DNA of 64,000 nucleotides from Watersipora subatra. Lineage: Eukaryota; Bryozoa; Gymnolaemata; Cheilostomatida; Watersiporidae. The DNA is taken from the NCBI RefSeq assembly GCF_963576615.1, contig NC_088711.1, positions 19,810,182 through 19,874,181 on the forward strand. Direction: 5' to 3'. Positions 12,901 to 27,900 of this stretch are shown here, one piece after another (positions within the stretch are counted from its first letter, which is position 1; each line of letters starts with the position of its first letter). The notes beneath the pieces are model-generated. The model saw only the letters and a list, made by a program, of their open reading frames with translations. It was not told the origin of the DNA and did not search any database. The position numbers and the translations under genes are program-made.

Positions 12901-15900
12901 CTTTTTTTCATTATCACTTTGGTCGTGGGCTGTATGACAGAGGAATTTCTAGTATATATATATGTAAATAAATAGATAAACATATATACAAATAAATATA
13001 CAAATAAATAGATCAACTATATTATATTATAGATACTATAAAATATATAGTAAATATATTATATTTGTAAGATTTGAATGAGACGATATTTTTGTCTCTT
13101 TCAGCTTTCAGAAGAATTACAATAATAGTCATGCAGTTTAAGAGTCCACTTCATCAAATAAAGATTTCTATCACCTTAAGAGTCTGTGACTGCCTGCACC
13201 ATCCAGTGAACAGGTGACAAATGAGGAACAATGCAAAAATAACTAAAGTTCAACATTCTGGCACTACTCTTGGGCATAAGATTAGATAGTCAAATCTCCA
13301 CTCACTTCAAGTTCAACATACAAATTTCACAACACGTAATGTAAAATTCCAGCAAACACAAGATCCTACCCCTAAGGCAATTTCCAATATTTGGGGTTTG
13401 AGATTTTTCAAAGCATTGAAAAGTTGAATAAGTAAAATCAAAAATGCTGATGAAAATTAAAAATAGCATAAGCAGTATCAAAACAACAAAACAGCAACGA
13501 TAAGTTAGCTAAAAGTTATGAATGATGCTAAAAGATGAGTTAGCTCGTTACGTTGTACCAGTATATTTATATTATCAGCTCTACCTCAATAGCTATAGAG
13601 CGTCAAACCTACATTTTTATTGGCGTGTTACTGGAATACAGTAACAACAAAAACCTGTTTTCCTTAGTTTACTTTTATAAGATTTTGCGTTCAATTTTTT
13701 TACAGAGTTTTATATAATACATTTGCTCTAATGTTAACTCTAATTTCAGTATCGATTGATTTATCAATCGATTCTGTAACTGGAGACTGAAGCAAACTAA
13801 ATTGTTTTTAGTTGTAAATTTAAATTAAATTTCAAGCTGTGAGACTGAAACAAATTAAACTCATATGTAGAGGTTCAACAGGAATTGGATATAAATATTT
13901 AATATATTAATATATATTTATTATTTGAAATATTTAAAACATAATACTACATACTTAATACTATTAAAATTACCTGATAATACTAATAATCCACCCAAGC
14001 AGTAAAACTAATTTTTTTGTGGATTAGCAATGCAGTAAGTTAAAATAGTGACACAATAAATTTTAAACAGAAAAGTATCTTGATCGATACAGCTATAAGA
14101 TCTACAGTACCCATAAACCAGAAAGCATTAGCGTGTCTGATGATCAACAGGAAACACGTGGCCTAATAGTACTTGCAACACGGTAATAGCAGAACACACA
14201 AAAGATTCACTAAAGGTCCACTACACGTGTATCAGTCCAAAATCACCAATATTTTCATTCAACATACCTATAGTCTGTTTTGCGGGAATATCCCAGACCT
14301 CCTGGCGACCATCGCATTCGATTGTTGTAGAAAAAGAAAAGGGTGGAGTCATGTCTACCTCAGCCAATTGTTGCAAAGTGCCATGCTTAGCCACCAGCTC
14401 ATGATACCTACACAATGAAATATAAGCCAACTAAAACTCTCTGATCAAGTACTAAGACATGCAAGTGTGCTAAAAGCATATTTGCAGACTTTTAGCGTTC
14501 ATGAAAAACCAACATATTGGAAGCAGCCGTAAACTAACTTAGCTGGTTTATCGCTGCATTCCTCAAAATGTCTCATGTAGACTCGCTCGGCTGTATCCCC
14601 ACTGACTGCAGGACTTCCATTAATTAACCGTAACTGAGAAAAATGGACAGAGAGTAGCCTCATCAATTTCTCTCTGTCAGCGATACCCTACAACACAGAA
14701 ATAAATATCAAAATCAGAGCACAGTAAATCAGTGTGAACACAAGAACTTTTAATGTATATGTGTATAGATAGCCTAGAGCAATTTTTGTTTAGTATTACC
14801 CTTGAAGTTTACTAGTTGAAATATATTATTTCATATAAATACATAAATAAATAAAAATTTCATAATAAATGTTTACAGTACAATGTTTGTTAGATTTGTT
14901 TAGACATGAGCCAAGGGTGAAGCCAGGCTCTACTGGTCATGTAAAAATGAACGTATCTAGGAGACATCACCGTCCAAAGCGTTTTATATTTTATAATGAC
15001 AAATAGTGCCATCAAAAGCACTCAACAACGAGTTTATTAATTACCTTGTTTCTTGATAACGTTTTTGAATTCCACAGATACATAACCGATTTTAAATACT
15101 CAATGTTTAAAATAAAGCATTGGATTCATCGTGATAAACTTGCTGTAACACCTTCCACTAAAATATGCCTCTAGTACCGCGAGTACAATGTATTCGTCTA
15201 ACAAGTGCTGGTAGAACCAGGCAATGAGACCAAGTTTTGATAGCAAAATTATTGTTGCTATTTAAAATTTAATGCACTTTTCTTATATAAAATATAGTTA
15301 CAATCAAAGACTGTAATACTGGTAAAATAAAACAGCTATAAATAATCAAATAAATAGATAACTCAATTAATTTAATGAAATTGAAAACTTTAGCATTATC
15401 TAAGAATATTTATTATCTATCGACTTTTACTGTTCTATAGGTTGCTCACCAGATAATCCCATAAAAGAATTACTGCAGATAGACTTGAAGTTTTTTTTAG
15501 AATCATTATTCATGCAATGATGGCAGTGAGACGCTTGTGCCGTTCAATCAGCCAACCTGAAGTTGATGCGAGTAAACTGACAGGGCCACCAAAAGCTTGT
15601 TGTAGTTTGCAGCTTTTCACAAACGCACAAATGTCAGAACTGGCATGGTTGTGGCATGATCAAATTACAAAACAGGACTGAAAACGAGTAAGTGCAAAAA
15701 AGATAACAAACATATAGAAAGGTAATGAAAACAGATGATGAAATCATAAGCAAACATCAGCGAACTCGAAACTAAAACAACAGACAATGTCAAACTTGAT
15801 TCATTTGTGTCAATATTTTTTCCGTCGAGAAAAGTATTTTTATAATGATGAACTTTGAATTGTTTAATTTGTTCTACAGCTCAAAAACTAAGGACTAATC

Positions 15901-18900
15901 CTTTCAAAAAACAATAGACTGTATAAAAACCTAAAGACTAATCCCTTCAGATAATTAAAGACTGTATGAAAGCCTAAAGACTAATCCCTTCAGATAACTA
16001 AAGACTATGAAAACCTAAGGACTAATCCCTTCAGATAATTAAAGACTATGAAAACTAAGGACTAATCCTTTCAAGAAACAATAGACTGTATAAAAACCTA
16101 AAGACTAATCCCTTCAGATAATTAAAGACTGTATGAAAGCCTAAAGACTAATCCCTTCAGATAACTAAAGACTATGAAAACCTAAGGACTAATCCCTTCA
16201 GATAATTAAAGACCGTCCAAAGTGGTCTTGAAAACTTAAAGACTAATCCTTTCAGACAACTAAACACTATGAAAACCTAAGGACTAATCCCTTCAGATGA
16301 CTAAAGACTGTATGAAAACCTAAGGACTAATCCCTTCAGATAACTAAAAACTGTTGAAAACAAATACACACTGTGAAATAACATTAAAAAAAATTTTTAA
16401 GAACCTAAACTAGACATCAATATAGTAATAATAATATTCAAAATAATCAACTAAAAAGAGTTTTCTTATTCCAACACAGAGATAATAATAACAACAATAA
16501 TAATTATAGGAGATACAATAAAAGGAAGTATAGGCTTGACAACGCTTTCCTTATTTTTAGAGGTGATAAACTTAGCTGGTATCTTTATATAATTAAAAAA
16601 AACTAATTTATTTAAATTTCACCTATCGCTCCATTTTACTTATGAAGTAAAATGGAGCGATTAACTTACATCACTATTGTATGAAGTGAACCAAGCCGGA
16701 AACATAGCACATACTCACCGAAGTTAAAGGAATGGAAAAGAGTCTGATATCCGACACGGATTTAATAGCTGACAATTTGTCAAGTTCATCCCATTCAGAT
16801 ATTGCTGTATTGTTCATGTTTAACACTGACAGGTGAGCAAACATGGAAGCATTTTCGTCTCCATTGCCTACAAAAAAGAAAAGCGAGATATCTAGCCTAG
16901 TCTTAAGGTGAGCCCTTTGAACAGTCTCTCACATCTTATCATGCAGGTATCGAATGTTGACCTGTAGTTTAGCACAATTGAAAATGTTCGAAGAGGAAAA
17001 AATGATAAGAATGAGCAAGCATTCTACTTTAAATTTTAAAATTGCCACATGATAATAATCTCGTTTTACCGCAAGTTTCGACATCAACTCTCGACTTTTT
17101 GTTCCTAAAAAAAGTAAAAAATGATCACAGGTATAACCACAAAAACAAAAGGTCAAATAAGCTCCTCTAAAACCGTAAAACAGGCAGTTGTAATGAAAAG
17201 GGTTACAAAATGTGACAGAAACTCGATGTGGAGCAGAGAATATTAGAGCTAAAAGTGAAGTAAGAAAGCGTTGATCTTCCCACTGAGTCACCATGGCTGA
17301 AAAAATCAAAAGTAGCAGTACAACTTTTCCAGCATAAAAGAAGTTATACTATGTTGGGAGCATTGTATGGGCATATCTTAATGACTGCAACATTTAACCA
17401 AAACAAAGAATGAGTTTGAGGGATCTTCTTATGACAAACCCTGAACAGGAGCGAAATCATCAATAATCTTCGAAAATCATGTCATACTTGACCTTAAAGC
17501 CATAAAACCTTGAATAATTGCGTCTAAGCTGAAATCCGATGCAAGAAATGGCCATGAAATCAAAACAATCACGAGACATTATAAGAAAAACTGAAAAAAT
17601 GAATGAAGCGTGTATCGAAATGTGATCACACGCCCGAGGTCCAAACTAACTACCCTGAGATAAAGGATCCCATGCTCTCCCGACTGAGCCACCCGGGCTG
17701 ATGTACCAGTACTTTTGTGTTACACTCAGCATTGGGATAAAACAAATGTTACTTGGAAGCATACATTGAACCATACAATCTTGAAAATCGCAACATAAAA
17801 CCAACCACCAAAAGCCACATTCGCCAACAATGAATATGCTATACAAAAAATTGTAAGCAAAATACAAAAACAAGTATCGTGTGAACCAGTAAGATAGAGA
17901 ATCTAGTCATACATCATTTTATTGGCATCGAAACTTAATTTTTTGTTCGTAAACAATCCGAAATTGATCCAAAGTATAACCGGGATAAGAAGGGTTCAAA
18001 TCAGCACTAGCATTAACATTTCGAACCTACTGCTTTCAAAAACCAAAGAAAACATGTGAAAACAACGCCCGAGGTGGGGCTCGAACCCACGACCCTGGGA
18101 TTAAGAGGTAGCAATACTTTTGCGTTACACTCATCATTGGGATAAAACAAATGTTACTTGGAAGCATACGTTGAACCATACAATCTTGAAAATCGCAACA
18201 TAAAACAAACCACTGAAGGCCAAATTCACCAACAACGAATGCGCTATACAAGAAATTGTAAGAAAGTTACAAAAACAAGTATCGTGTGAACCAGTAAGAT
18301 AGAGAATCTAGTCATACGTCATTTAATTGGCATCAAAACCAATTCCTGGTTCGTAAACAATCCGAAATTGATCCAAAGTATAGCCGGAAGATGAAGGAAT
18401 CAAATCAGCATTATCATGAAAGTTTGACTTGCAACAAAATTCACATCACAGTTATTTGGTATCAAAAGATTTACCATGTCTTACTCTGCTGTGTTGTAAG
18501 TGCCGAATATGTGGAAATGTGATTACAAGGTCTTAAAAGCTCAAAAACGAAAAGCCGCCGTAGATTGGAATCTTTTTATTTCGATGAAGTAACCACGAAA
18601 TTTGGTTATCGTCTTGTCACGTATGTTCTCACATGAATTCAAAGATCAATACAAAACTCTATATAAAACTTATCGTAGTACTAGTTTATGACAATCACTT
18701 CGGGTCTTACCGAAGACCCCGTATCAAGCATAGATGCTCGCTACTTTACAGTTTTGTTTCGGCATTATTCAATCGTCAAGTCGTAATCTGATCATGTGAC
18801 CCAATACTGCGCAAATAATTTTTGCAGCACTTTCAGATTATCACAGATGACCAACAGGCTCGTCATGATTATCAGACAATGATATGTACTCCTTCGAGCT

Positions 18901-21900
18901 AAGGTTAAATAGTTCAACGAATTTTTACGGTAAGTTATAAGATATCAGTGCTAAAAGTGACAGCATTACAATGACGATAAAATAGACGCGTAAGAACAAT
19001 AGACATAGTTTTATTGAATGCGTGAAGTATATTTGTGAAAATATTTCGATGAATGAGGTTGCAAGAAAGTGTAAACAGAAGCCATCTGTCACAACTACAT
19101 CACATTTGAGGCGTTTAGGAACGGGAATCCAAACTACGGCGATCTCGTGTGGCTGCGATTTTCTGTTCGTTTTGGAGCATTTAAGAGCTTGTAATCACCT
19201 TTCCACATATTTTGCACCTACAACACAACAGAGTAAGACATGGTGAATCTTTTCATATCAAATAATGGTAATGTGAATTTTGTTGCAAGTCAACCTTTAA
19301 CATGTGGAAGCTACTGCTTTCAAAAGCCGAACAAAAAATTCGAATACACGCCCGAAGTGGGGCTCGAACCCACGACCCTGGAATTAAGAGTCCCATGCTT
19401 TACCGACTAAACCACCCGGGCTGATGTAGCAATACTTTTGTGTTACACTCATCATTGGGATAAAACAAATGTTACTTGGAAGCATACATTAGACCAAACA
19501 ATCTTGAAAATCGCAACATAAAACCAACCAACAAAATCCACATTCACCAACAATGAATGCACTATACAAAAATTTGTAACAAAAAAACAAAAACAAGTAT
19601 CGTGTGAACCAGTAAGATAGAGAATCTAGTCATACATCATTTTATTGGCATCGAAACTTAATTTTTGGTTCGTAAACAATCCGAAATTGATCCAAAGTAT
19701 AACCGGGATAAGAAGGGTTCAAATCAGCACTATCATTAACATTTCGAAGCTACTGCTTTTAAAAACCAAAGAAAAAATGTCAAAACAACGCCCGAGGTGG
19801 GGCTCGAACCCACGACCCTGGGATTAAGAGTCCCATGCTCTACCGACTGAGCCACCCGGGCTGATGTACCACGACTTTTGTGTTACACTCATCATTGGGA
19901 TAACACAAATGTTACTTGGCAGCATACGTTGGACCAAACAATCTTGAAAATCGCAACATAAAAAGCACGAGCAAAATCGACATTCACCAACAATGAATGT
20001 ACTATAGAAGAATTTGTAAGAAAAATACAAAAACAAGTATCGTGTGAACCAGTAAGATAGAGAATCTAGTCATACATCGTTTCATTGGCATCAAAACTTA
20101 ATTTTTGGTTTGTAAACAATCCAAAATTGATCTAAAAGTACAACCGGGGTAAGAAGGGTTCAAATAAGCACTATCATTAACATTTCGAACTTACTGCTTT
20201 CAAAAACCAAAAAAAAGAGAAAACAACGCCCGAGGTGGGGCTCGAACCCACGACCCTGGGATTAAGAGTCCCATGCTCTACCGACTGAGCCACCCGGGCT
20301 GATGTACCACGACTTTTGTGTTACACTCATCATTGGGATAACACAAATGTTACTTGGAAGCATACGTTGGACCAAACAATCTTGAAAATCGTAACATAAA
20401 AAGCACGAGCAAAATCGACATTCACCAACAATGAATGCGCTATACAAGAAATTGTAAGAAAAATACAAAGAACAAGTGTCGTGTGAACCAGTAAGATAGA
20501 GAATCTAGTCATACATCAGTTCATTGGCATCGAAACTTGATCTTTGGTTCGTAAACAATCCGAAACTGATCCAAAGTATAACCGGGATAAGAAGGGTTCG
20601 AATCAGCACTAGCATTACCATATCGAAGCTACTGCTTTCAAAAGCCTAACAAAAAATTCGAATGCACGCCCGAGGTGGGGCTCGAACCCACGACCCTGGG
20701 ATTAAGCGTCCCATGCTCTACCGACTGAGCCACCCGAGCTGATGTACCATGACTTTTGTGTTACACTCATCATCGGGATAACACAAATGTTACTTGGAAG
20801 CATACGTTGAACCATACAATCTTGAAAATCGCAACATAAAACCAACCACCAAAAGCTGCATTCGCCAACAATGAATGTGTTATACAAAAAATTGTTCGAA
20901 AAATACAAAAACAAGTATCGTGTGAACCAGTAAGATAGAAAATCTAGTCATACACCATTTTATGGGCATCGAAACTTAATTTTTTGTTCGTAAACAATCC
21001 GAAATTGATCCAAAGTATAACCGGGATAAGAAGGGTTCAAATCAGCACTAGCATTAACATTTCGAACCTACTGCTTTCAAAAACCAAAGAAAACATGTGA
21101 AAACAACGCCCGAGGTGGGGCTCGAACCCACGACCCTGGAATTAAGAGTCCCATGCTCTACCAACTGAGCCACCCGGGCTGATGTAGCAATACTTTTGCA
21201 TTACACTCATCATTGGGATAAAACAAATGTTACTTGGAAGCGAACGTTGAACCATACAATCTTGAAAATCGCAACATAAAACCAACAACTGAAGGCCAAA
21301 TTCACCAACAACGAATGCGCCATACAAGAAATTGTAAGAAAGTTACAAAAACAAGTATCGTGTGAACCAGTAAGATAGAGAATCTAGCCATACATTTCAT
21401 TGGCATCAAAACCCGATTCCTTGTTTGTAAACAATCCGAAATCGATCCAAAGTATAACCGGGATATGAAGGGTTCAAATCAGCATTATCATTAACATTTG
21501 GAAGCTACTGCTTTTAAAAACCAAAAAAAACATCATCACAACGCACGAGGTGGGGCTCAAACCCTCGAACCTGGAATTAAGAGTCCCATGCTCTACCGAC
21601 TGAGCCACCCGAGCTGATGTACCAGTACTTTTGCGTTACACTCATCATTGGGATAAAACAAATGTTACTTGGAAGCATATGTTGGACCAAACAATCTTGA
21701 AAATCGCAACATAAAACCAACCACCAAAAGCTGCATTCGCCAACAATGAATGTGCTATACAAAAAATTGTACGAACAATACAAAAACAAGTATCGTGTGA
21801 ACCAGTAAGATAGAGAATCTAGTCATACATCAGTTCATTGGCATCGAAACTTGATCTTTGGTTCGTAAACAATCCGAAACTGATCCAAAGTATAACCGGG

Positions 21901-24900
21901 ATAAGAAGGGTTCGAATCAGCACTAGCATTACCATATCGAAGCTACTGCTTTCAAAAGCCTAACAAAAAATTCGAATGCACGCCCGAGGTGGGGCTCGAA
22001 CCCACGACCCTGGGATTAAGAGTCCCATGCTCTACCGACTGAGCCACCCGGGCTGATGTACCATGACTTTTGTGTTACACTCATCATCGGGATAACACAA
22101 ATGTTACTTGGAAGCATACGTTGAACCATACAATCTTGAAAATCGCAACATAATACCAACCACTGAAGGCCAAATTCACCAACAACGAATGCGCTATACA
22201 AGAAATTGTAAGAAAGTTACAAAAACAAGTAACGTGTGAACCAGTAAGATAGAGAATCTAGTCATACATCATTTTATTGGCATTGAAACTTAATTTTTGG
22301 TTCGTAAACAATCCGAAATTGATCCAAAAGTATAACGGGGGTAAGAAGGGTTCAAATCAGCACTATCATTAACATTTGGAAGCTACTGCTTTTAAAAACC
22401 AAAAAAAACATCACCACAACGCACGAGGTGGGGTTCGAACCCTCAACCCTGGAATTAAGAGTCCCATGCTCTACCGACTGAGCCACCCGGGCTGATGTAC
22501 CAGCACTTTTGCGTTACACTCATCATTGGGATAAAACAAATGTTACTTGGAAGCATACATTAGACCAAACAATCTTGAAAATCGCAACATAAAACCAACC
22601 AACAAAATCGACATTCACCAACAATGAATGCACTATACAAAAATTTGTAAGAAAAATACAAAAACAAGTATCGTGTGAACCAGTAAGATAGAGAATCTAG
22701 TCATACAACATTTTATTGGCATCGAAACTTATTCTTCGGTTCGAAAACAATCCGAAATTGATCCAAAGTATAACCGGGATAAGAAGGTTCAAATCAGCAC
22801 TATCATTAACATTTGGAAGCTACTGCTTTCAAAAACCAAAGAAAACATATGAAAACAACGCCCGAGGTGGGGCTCAAACCCACGACCCTGGGATTAAGAA
22901 TCCCATGGTCTACCGGCTGAGCCACCCGGGCTAATGTACCAGTACTTTTGTGTTACAATCATCATTGGGATAAAACAAATGTTACTTGGAAGCATACGTT
23001 GAACCATACAATCTTGAAAATCGCAACATAAAACCAACCACCAAAAGCTGCATTCGCCAACAATGAATGTGTTATACAAAAAATTGTTTGAAAAATACAA
23101 AAACAAGTATCGTGTGAACCAGTAAGATAGAAAATCTAGTCATACACCATTTTATTGGCATCGAAACTTAATTTTTTGTTCGTAAACAATCCGAAATTGA
23201 TCCAAAATATAACCGGGATAAGAAGGGTTCAAATCAGCACTAGCATTAACATTTCGAACCTACTGCTTTCAAAAACCAAAGAAAACATGTGAAAACAACG
23301 CCCGAGGTGGGGCTCGAACCCACGACCCTGGGATTAAGAGTCCCATGCTCTACCGACTGAGCCACCCGGGCTGATGTACCACGACTTTTGTGTTACACTC
23401 ATCATTGGGATAACACAAATGTTACTTGGCAGCATACGTTGGACCAAACAATCTTGAAAATCGCAACATAAAAAGCACGAGCAAAATCGACATTCACCAA
23501 CAATGAATGTACTATAGAAGAATTTGTAAGAAAAATACAAAAACAAGTATCGTGTGAACCAGTAAGATAGAGAATCTAGTCATACATCGTTTCATTGGCA
23601 TCAAAACTTAATTTTTGGTTTGTAAACAATCCAAAATTGATCTAAAAGTACAACCGGGGTAAGAAGGGTTCAAATAAGCACTATCATTAACATTTCGAAC
23701 TTACTGCTTTCAAAAACCAAAAAAAAGAGAAAACAACGCCCGAGGTGGGGCTCGAACCCACGACCCTGGGATTAAGAGTCCCATGCTCTACCGACTGAGC
23801 CACCCGGGCTGATGTACCACGACTTTTGTGTTACACTCATCATTGGGATAACACAAATGTTACTTGGAAGCATACGTTGGACCAAACAATCTTGAAAATC
23901 GCAACATAAAAAGCACGAGCAAAATCGACATTCACCAACAATGAATGCGCTATACAAGAAATTGTAAGAAAAATACAAAGAACAAGTGTCGTGTGAACCA
24001 GTAAGATAGAGAATCTAGTCATACATCAGTTCATTGGCATCGAAACTTGATCTTTGGTTCGTAAACAATCCGAAACTGATCCAAAGTATAACCGGGATAA
24101 GAAGGGTTCGAATCAGCACTAGCATTACCATATCGAAGCTACTGCTTTCAAAAGCCTAACAAAAAATTCGAATGCACGCCCGAGGTGGGGCTCGAACCCA
24201 CGACCCTGGGATTAAGCGTCCCATGCTCTACCGACTGAGCCACCCGAGCTGATGTACCATGACTTTTGTGTTACACTCATCATCGGGATAACACAAATGT
24301 TACTTGGAAGCATACGTTGAACCATACAATCTTGAAAATCGCAACATAAAACCAACCACCAAAAGCTGCATTCGCCAACAACGAATGTGTTATACAAAAA
24401 ATTGTTCGAAAAATACAAAAACAAGTATCGTGTGAACCAGTAAGATAGAAAATCTAGTCATACACCATTTTATGGGCATCGAAACTTAATTTTTTGTTCG
24501 TAAACAATCCGAAATTGATCCAAAGTATAACCGGGATAAGAAGGGTTCAAATCAGCACTAGCATTAACATTTCGAACCTACTGCTTTCAAAAACCAAAGA
24601 AAACATGTGAAAACAACGCCCGAGGTGGGGCTCGAACCCACGACCCTGGAATTAAGAGTCCCATGCTCTACCAACTGAGCCACCCGGGCTGATGTAGCAA
24701 TACTTTTGCATTACACTCATCATTGGGATAAAACAAATGTTACTTGGAAGCGAACGTTGAACCATACAATCTTGAAAATCGCAACATAAAACCAACAACT
24801 GAAGGCCAAATTCACCAACAACGAATGCGCCATACAAGAAATTGTAAGAAAGTTACAAAAACAAGTATCGTGTGAACCAGTAAGATAGAGAATCTAGCCA

Positions 24901-27900
24901 TACATTTCATTGGCATCAAAACCCGATTCCTTGTTTGTAAACAATCCGAAATCGATCCAAAGTATAACCGGGATATGAAGGGTTCAAATCAGCATTATCA
25001 TTAACATTTGGAAGCTACTGCTTTTAAAAACCAAAAAAAACGTTATCACAACGCCCGAGGTGGGGCTCGAACCCACGACCCTGGAATTAAGAGTCCCATG
25101 CTTTACCGACTAAACCACCCGGGCTGATGTAGCAATACTTTTGTGTTACACTCATCATTGGGATAAAACAAATGTTACTTGGAAGCATACATTAGACCAA
25201 ACAATCTTGAAAATCGCAACATAAAACCAACCAACAAAATCCACATTCACCAACAATGAATGCACTATACAAAAATTTGTAACAAAAAAACAAAAACAAG
25301 TATCGTGTGAACCAGTAAGATAGAGAATCTAGTCATACATCATTTTATTGGCATCGAAACTTAATTTTTGGTTCGTAAACAATCCGAAATTGATCCAAAG
25401 TATAACCGGGATAAGAACGGTTCAAATCAGCACTAGCATTAACATTTCGAAGCTACTGCTTTCAAAAACCGAAGAAAAAATGTGAAACCACGCCCGAGGT
25501 GGGGCTCGAACCCACGACCCTGGGATTAAGAGTCCCATGCTCTACCGACTGAGCCACCCGGGCTGATGTACCAGTACTTTTGCGTTACACTCATCATTGG
25601 GATAAAACAAATGTTACTTGGAAGCATACGTTGCACTAAACAATCTTGAAAATCGCAACATGAAACCAACCACCAAAAGCTACATTCACCAACAATGAAT
25701 GCGCTATACAAGAAATTGTAAGAAAAATACAAAGAACAAGTATCGTGTGAACCAGTAAGATAGAGAATCTAGCCATACATTTCATTGGCATCAAAACCCG
25801 ATTCCTTGTTTTTAAACAATCCGAAATCGATCCAAAGTATAACCGGAAGATGAAGGGTTCAAATCAGCACTTTCATTAACATTTGGAAGCTACTGCTTTT
25901 AAAAACCAAAAAAAACATCACCACAACGCACGAGGTGGGGTTCGAACCCTCGACCCTGGGATTAAGAGTCCCATGCTCTACCGACTGAGCCACCCGGGCT
26001 GATGTAGCAATACTTTTGCGTTACACTCATCATTGGGATAAAACAAATGCTACTTGGAAGCATACGTCGCGCTAAACAATCTTGAAAATCGCAACATGAA
26101 ACCAACCACCAAAAGCCACATTCACCAACAATGAATGCGCTATACAAGAAATTGTAAGAAAAATACAAAGAACAAGTATCGTGTGAACCAGTAAGATAGA
26201 GAATCTAGTCATACATCAGTTCATTGGCATAGAAACTTGATTTTTTTGTTCGTAAACAATCCGAAATCGATCCAAAGTATAACCGGGATAAGAAGGGTTC
26301 AAATCAGCATTAGCATTAACATTTCGAAGCTACTGCTTTCAAAAACCGAAGAAAAAATGTGAAAACAACGTCCGAGGTGGGGCTCGAACCCACGACCCTG
26401 GGATTAAGAGTCCCATGCTCTACCGACTGAGCCACCCGGGCTGATGTAGCAATACTTTTGCGTTACACTCATCATTGGGATAACACAAATGTTACTTGGA
26501 AGCATACGTTGAACCATACAATCTTGAAAATCGCAACATAATACCAACCACTGAAGGCCAAATTCACCAACAACGAATGCGCTATACAAGAAATTGTAAG
26601 AAAGTTACAAAAACAAGTATCGTGTGAACCAGTAAGATAGAGAATCTAGTCATACATCATTTTATTGGCATTGAAACTTAATTTTTGGTTCGTAAACAAT
26701 CCGAAATTGATCCAAAAGTATAACGGGGGTAAGAAGGGTTCAAATCAGCACTATCATTAACATTTGGAAGCTACTGCTTTTAAAAACCAAAAAAAACATC
26801 ACCACAACGCACGAGGTGGGGTTCGAACCCTCGACCCTGGAATTAAGAGTCCCATGCTCTACCGACTGAGCCACCCGGGCTGATGTACCAGCACTTTTGC
26901 GTTACACTCATCATTGGGATAAAACAAATGTTACTTGGAAGCATACATTAGACCAAACAATCTTGAAAATCGCAACATAAAACCAACCAACAAAATCGAC
27001 ATTCACCAACAATGAATGCACTATACAAAAATTTGTAAGAAAAATACAAAAACAAGTATCGTGTGAACCAGTAAGATAGAGAATCTAGTCATACAACATT
27101 TTATTGGCATCGAAACTTATTCTTCGGTTCGAAAACAATCCGAAATTGATCCAAAGTATAACCGGGATAAGAAGGTTCAAATCAGCACTATCATTAACAT
27201 TTGGAAGCTACTGCTTTCAAAAACCAAAGAAAACATATGAAAACAACGCCCGAGGTGGGGCTCAAACCCACGACCCTGGGATTAAGAATCCCATGGTCTA
27301 CCGGCTGAGCCACCCGGGCTGATGTACCAGTACTTTTGTGTTACAATCATTATTGGGATAAAACAAATGTTACTTGGAAGCATACGTTGAACCATACAAT
27401 CTTGAAAATCGCAACATAAAACCAACCACCAAAAGCTGCATTCGCCAACAATGAATGTGTTATACAAAAAATTGTTTGAAAAATACAAAAACAAGTATCG
27501 TGTGAACCAGTAAGATAGAAAATCTAGTCATACACCATTTTATTGGCATCGAAACTTAATTTTTTGTTCGTAAACAATCCGAAATTGATCCAAAATATAA
27601 CCGGGATAAGAAGGGTTCAAATCAGCACTAGCATTAACATTTCGAACCTACTGCTTTCAAAAACCAAAGAAAACATGTGAAAACAATGCCCGAGGTGGGG
27701 CTCGAACCCACGACCCTGGGATTAAGAGTCCCATGCTCTACCGACTGAGCCACCCGAGCTGATGTACCAGTACTTTTGCGTTACACTCATCATTGGGATA
27801 AAACAAATGTTACTTGGAAGCATACGTTGGACCAAACAATCTTGAAAATCGCAACATAATAAGAAAGTTACAAAAACAAGTATCGTGTGAACCAGTAAGA

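Noticed and set aside
16929..17309. 126-residue minus-strand frame next to TBCEL exon 5
   Set aside because: It is in the intron, does not join exon 4 or 5 in frame and has no leucine-rich pattern.
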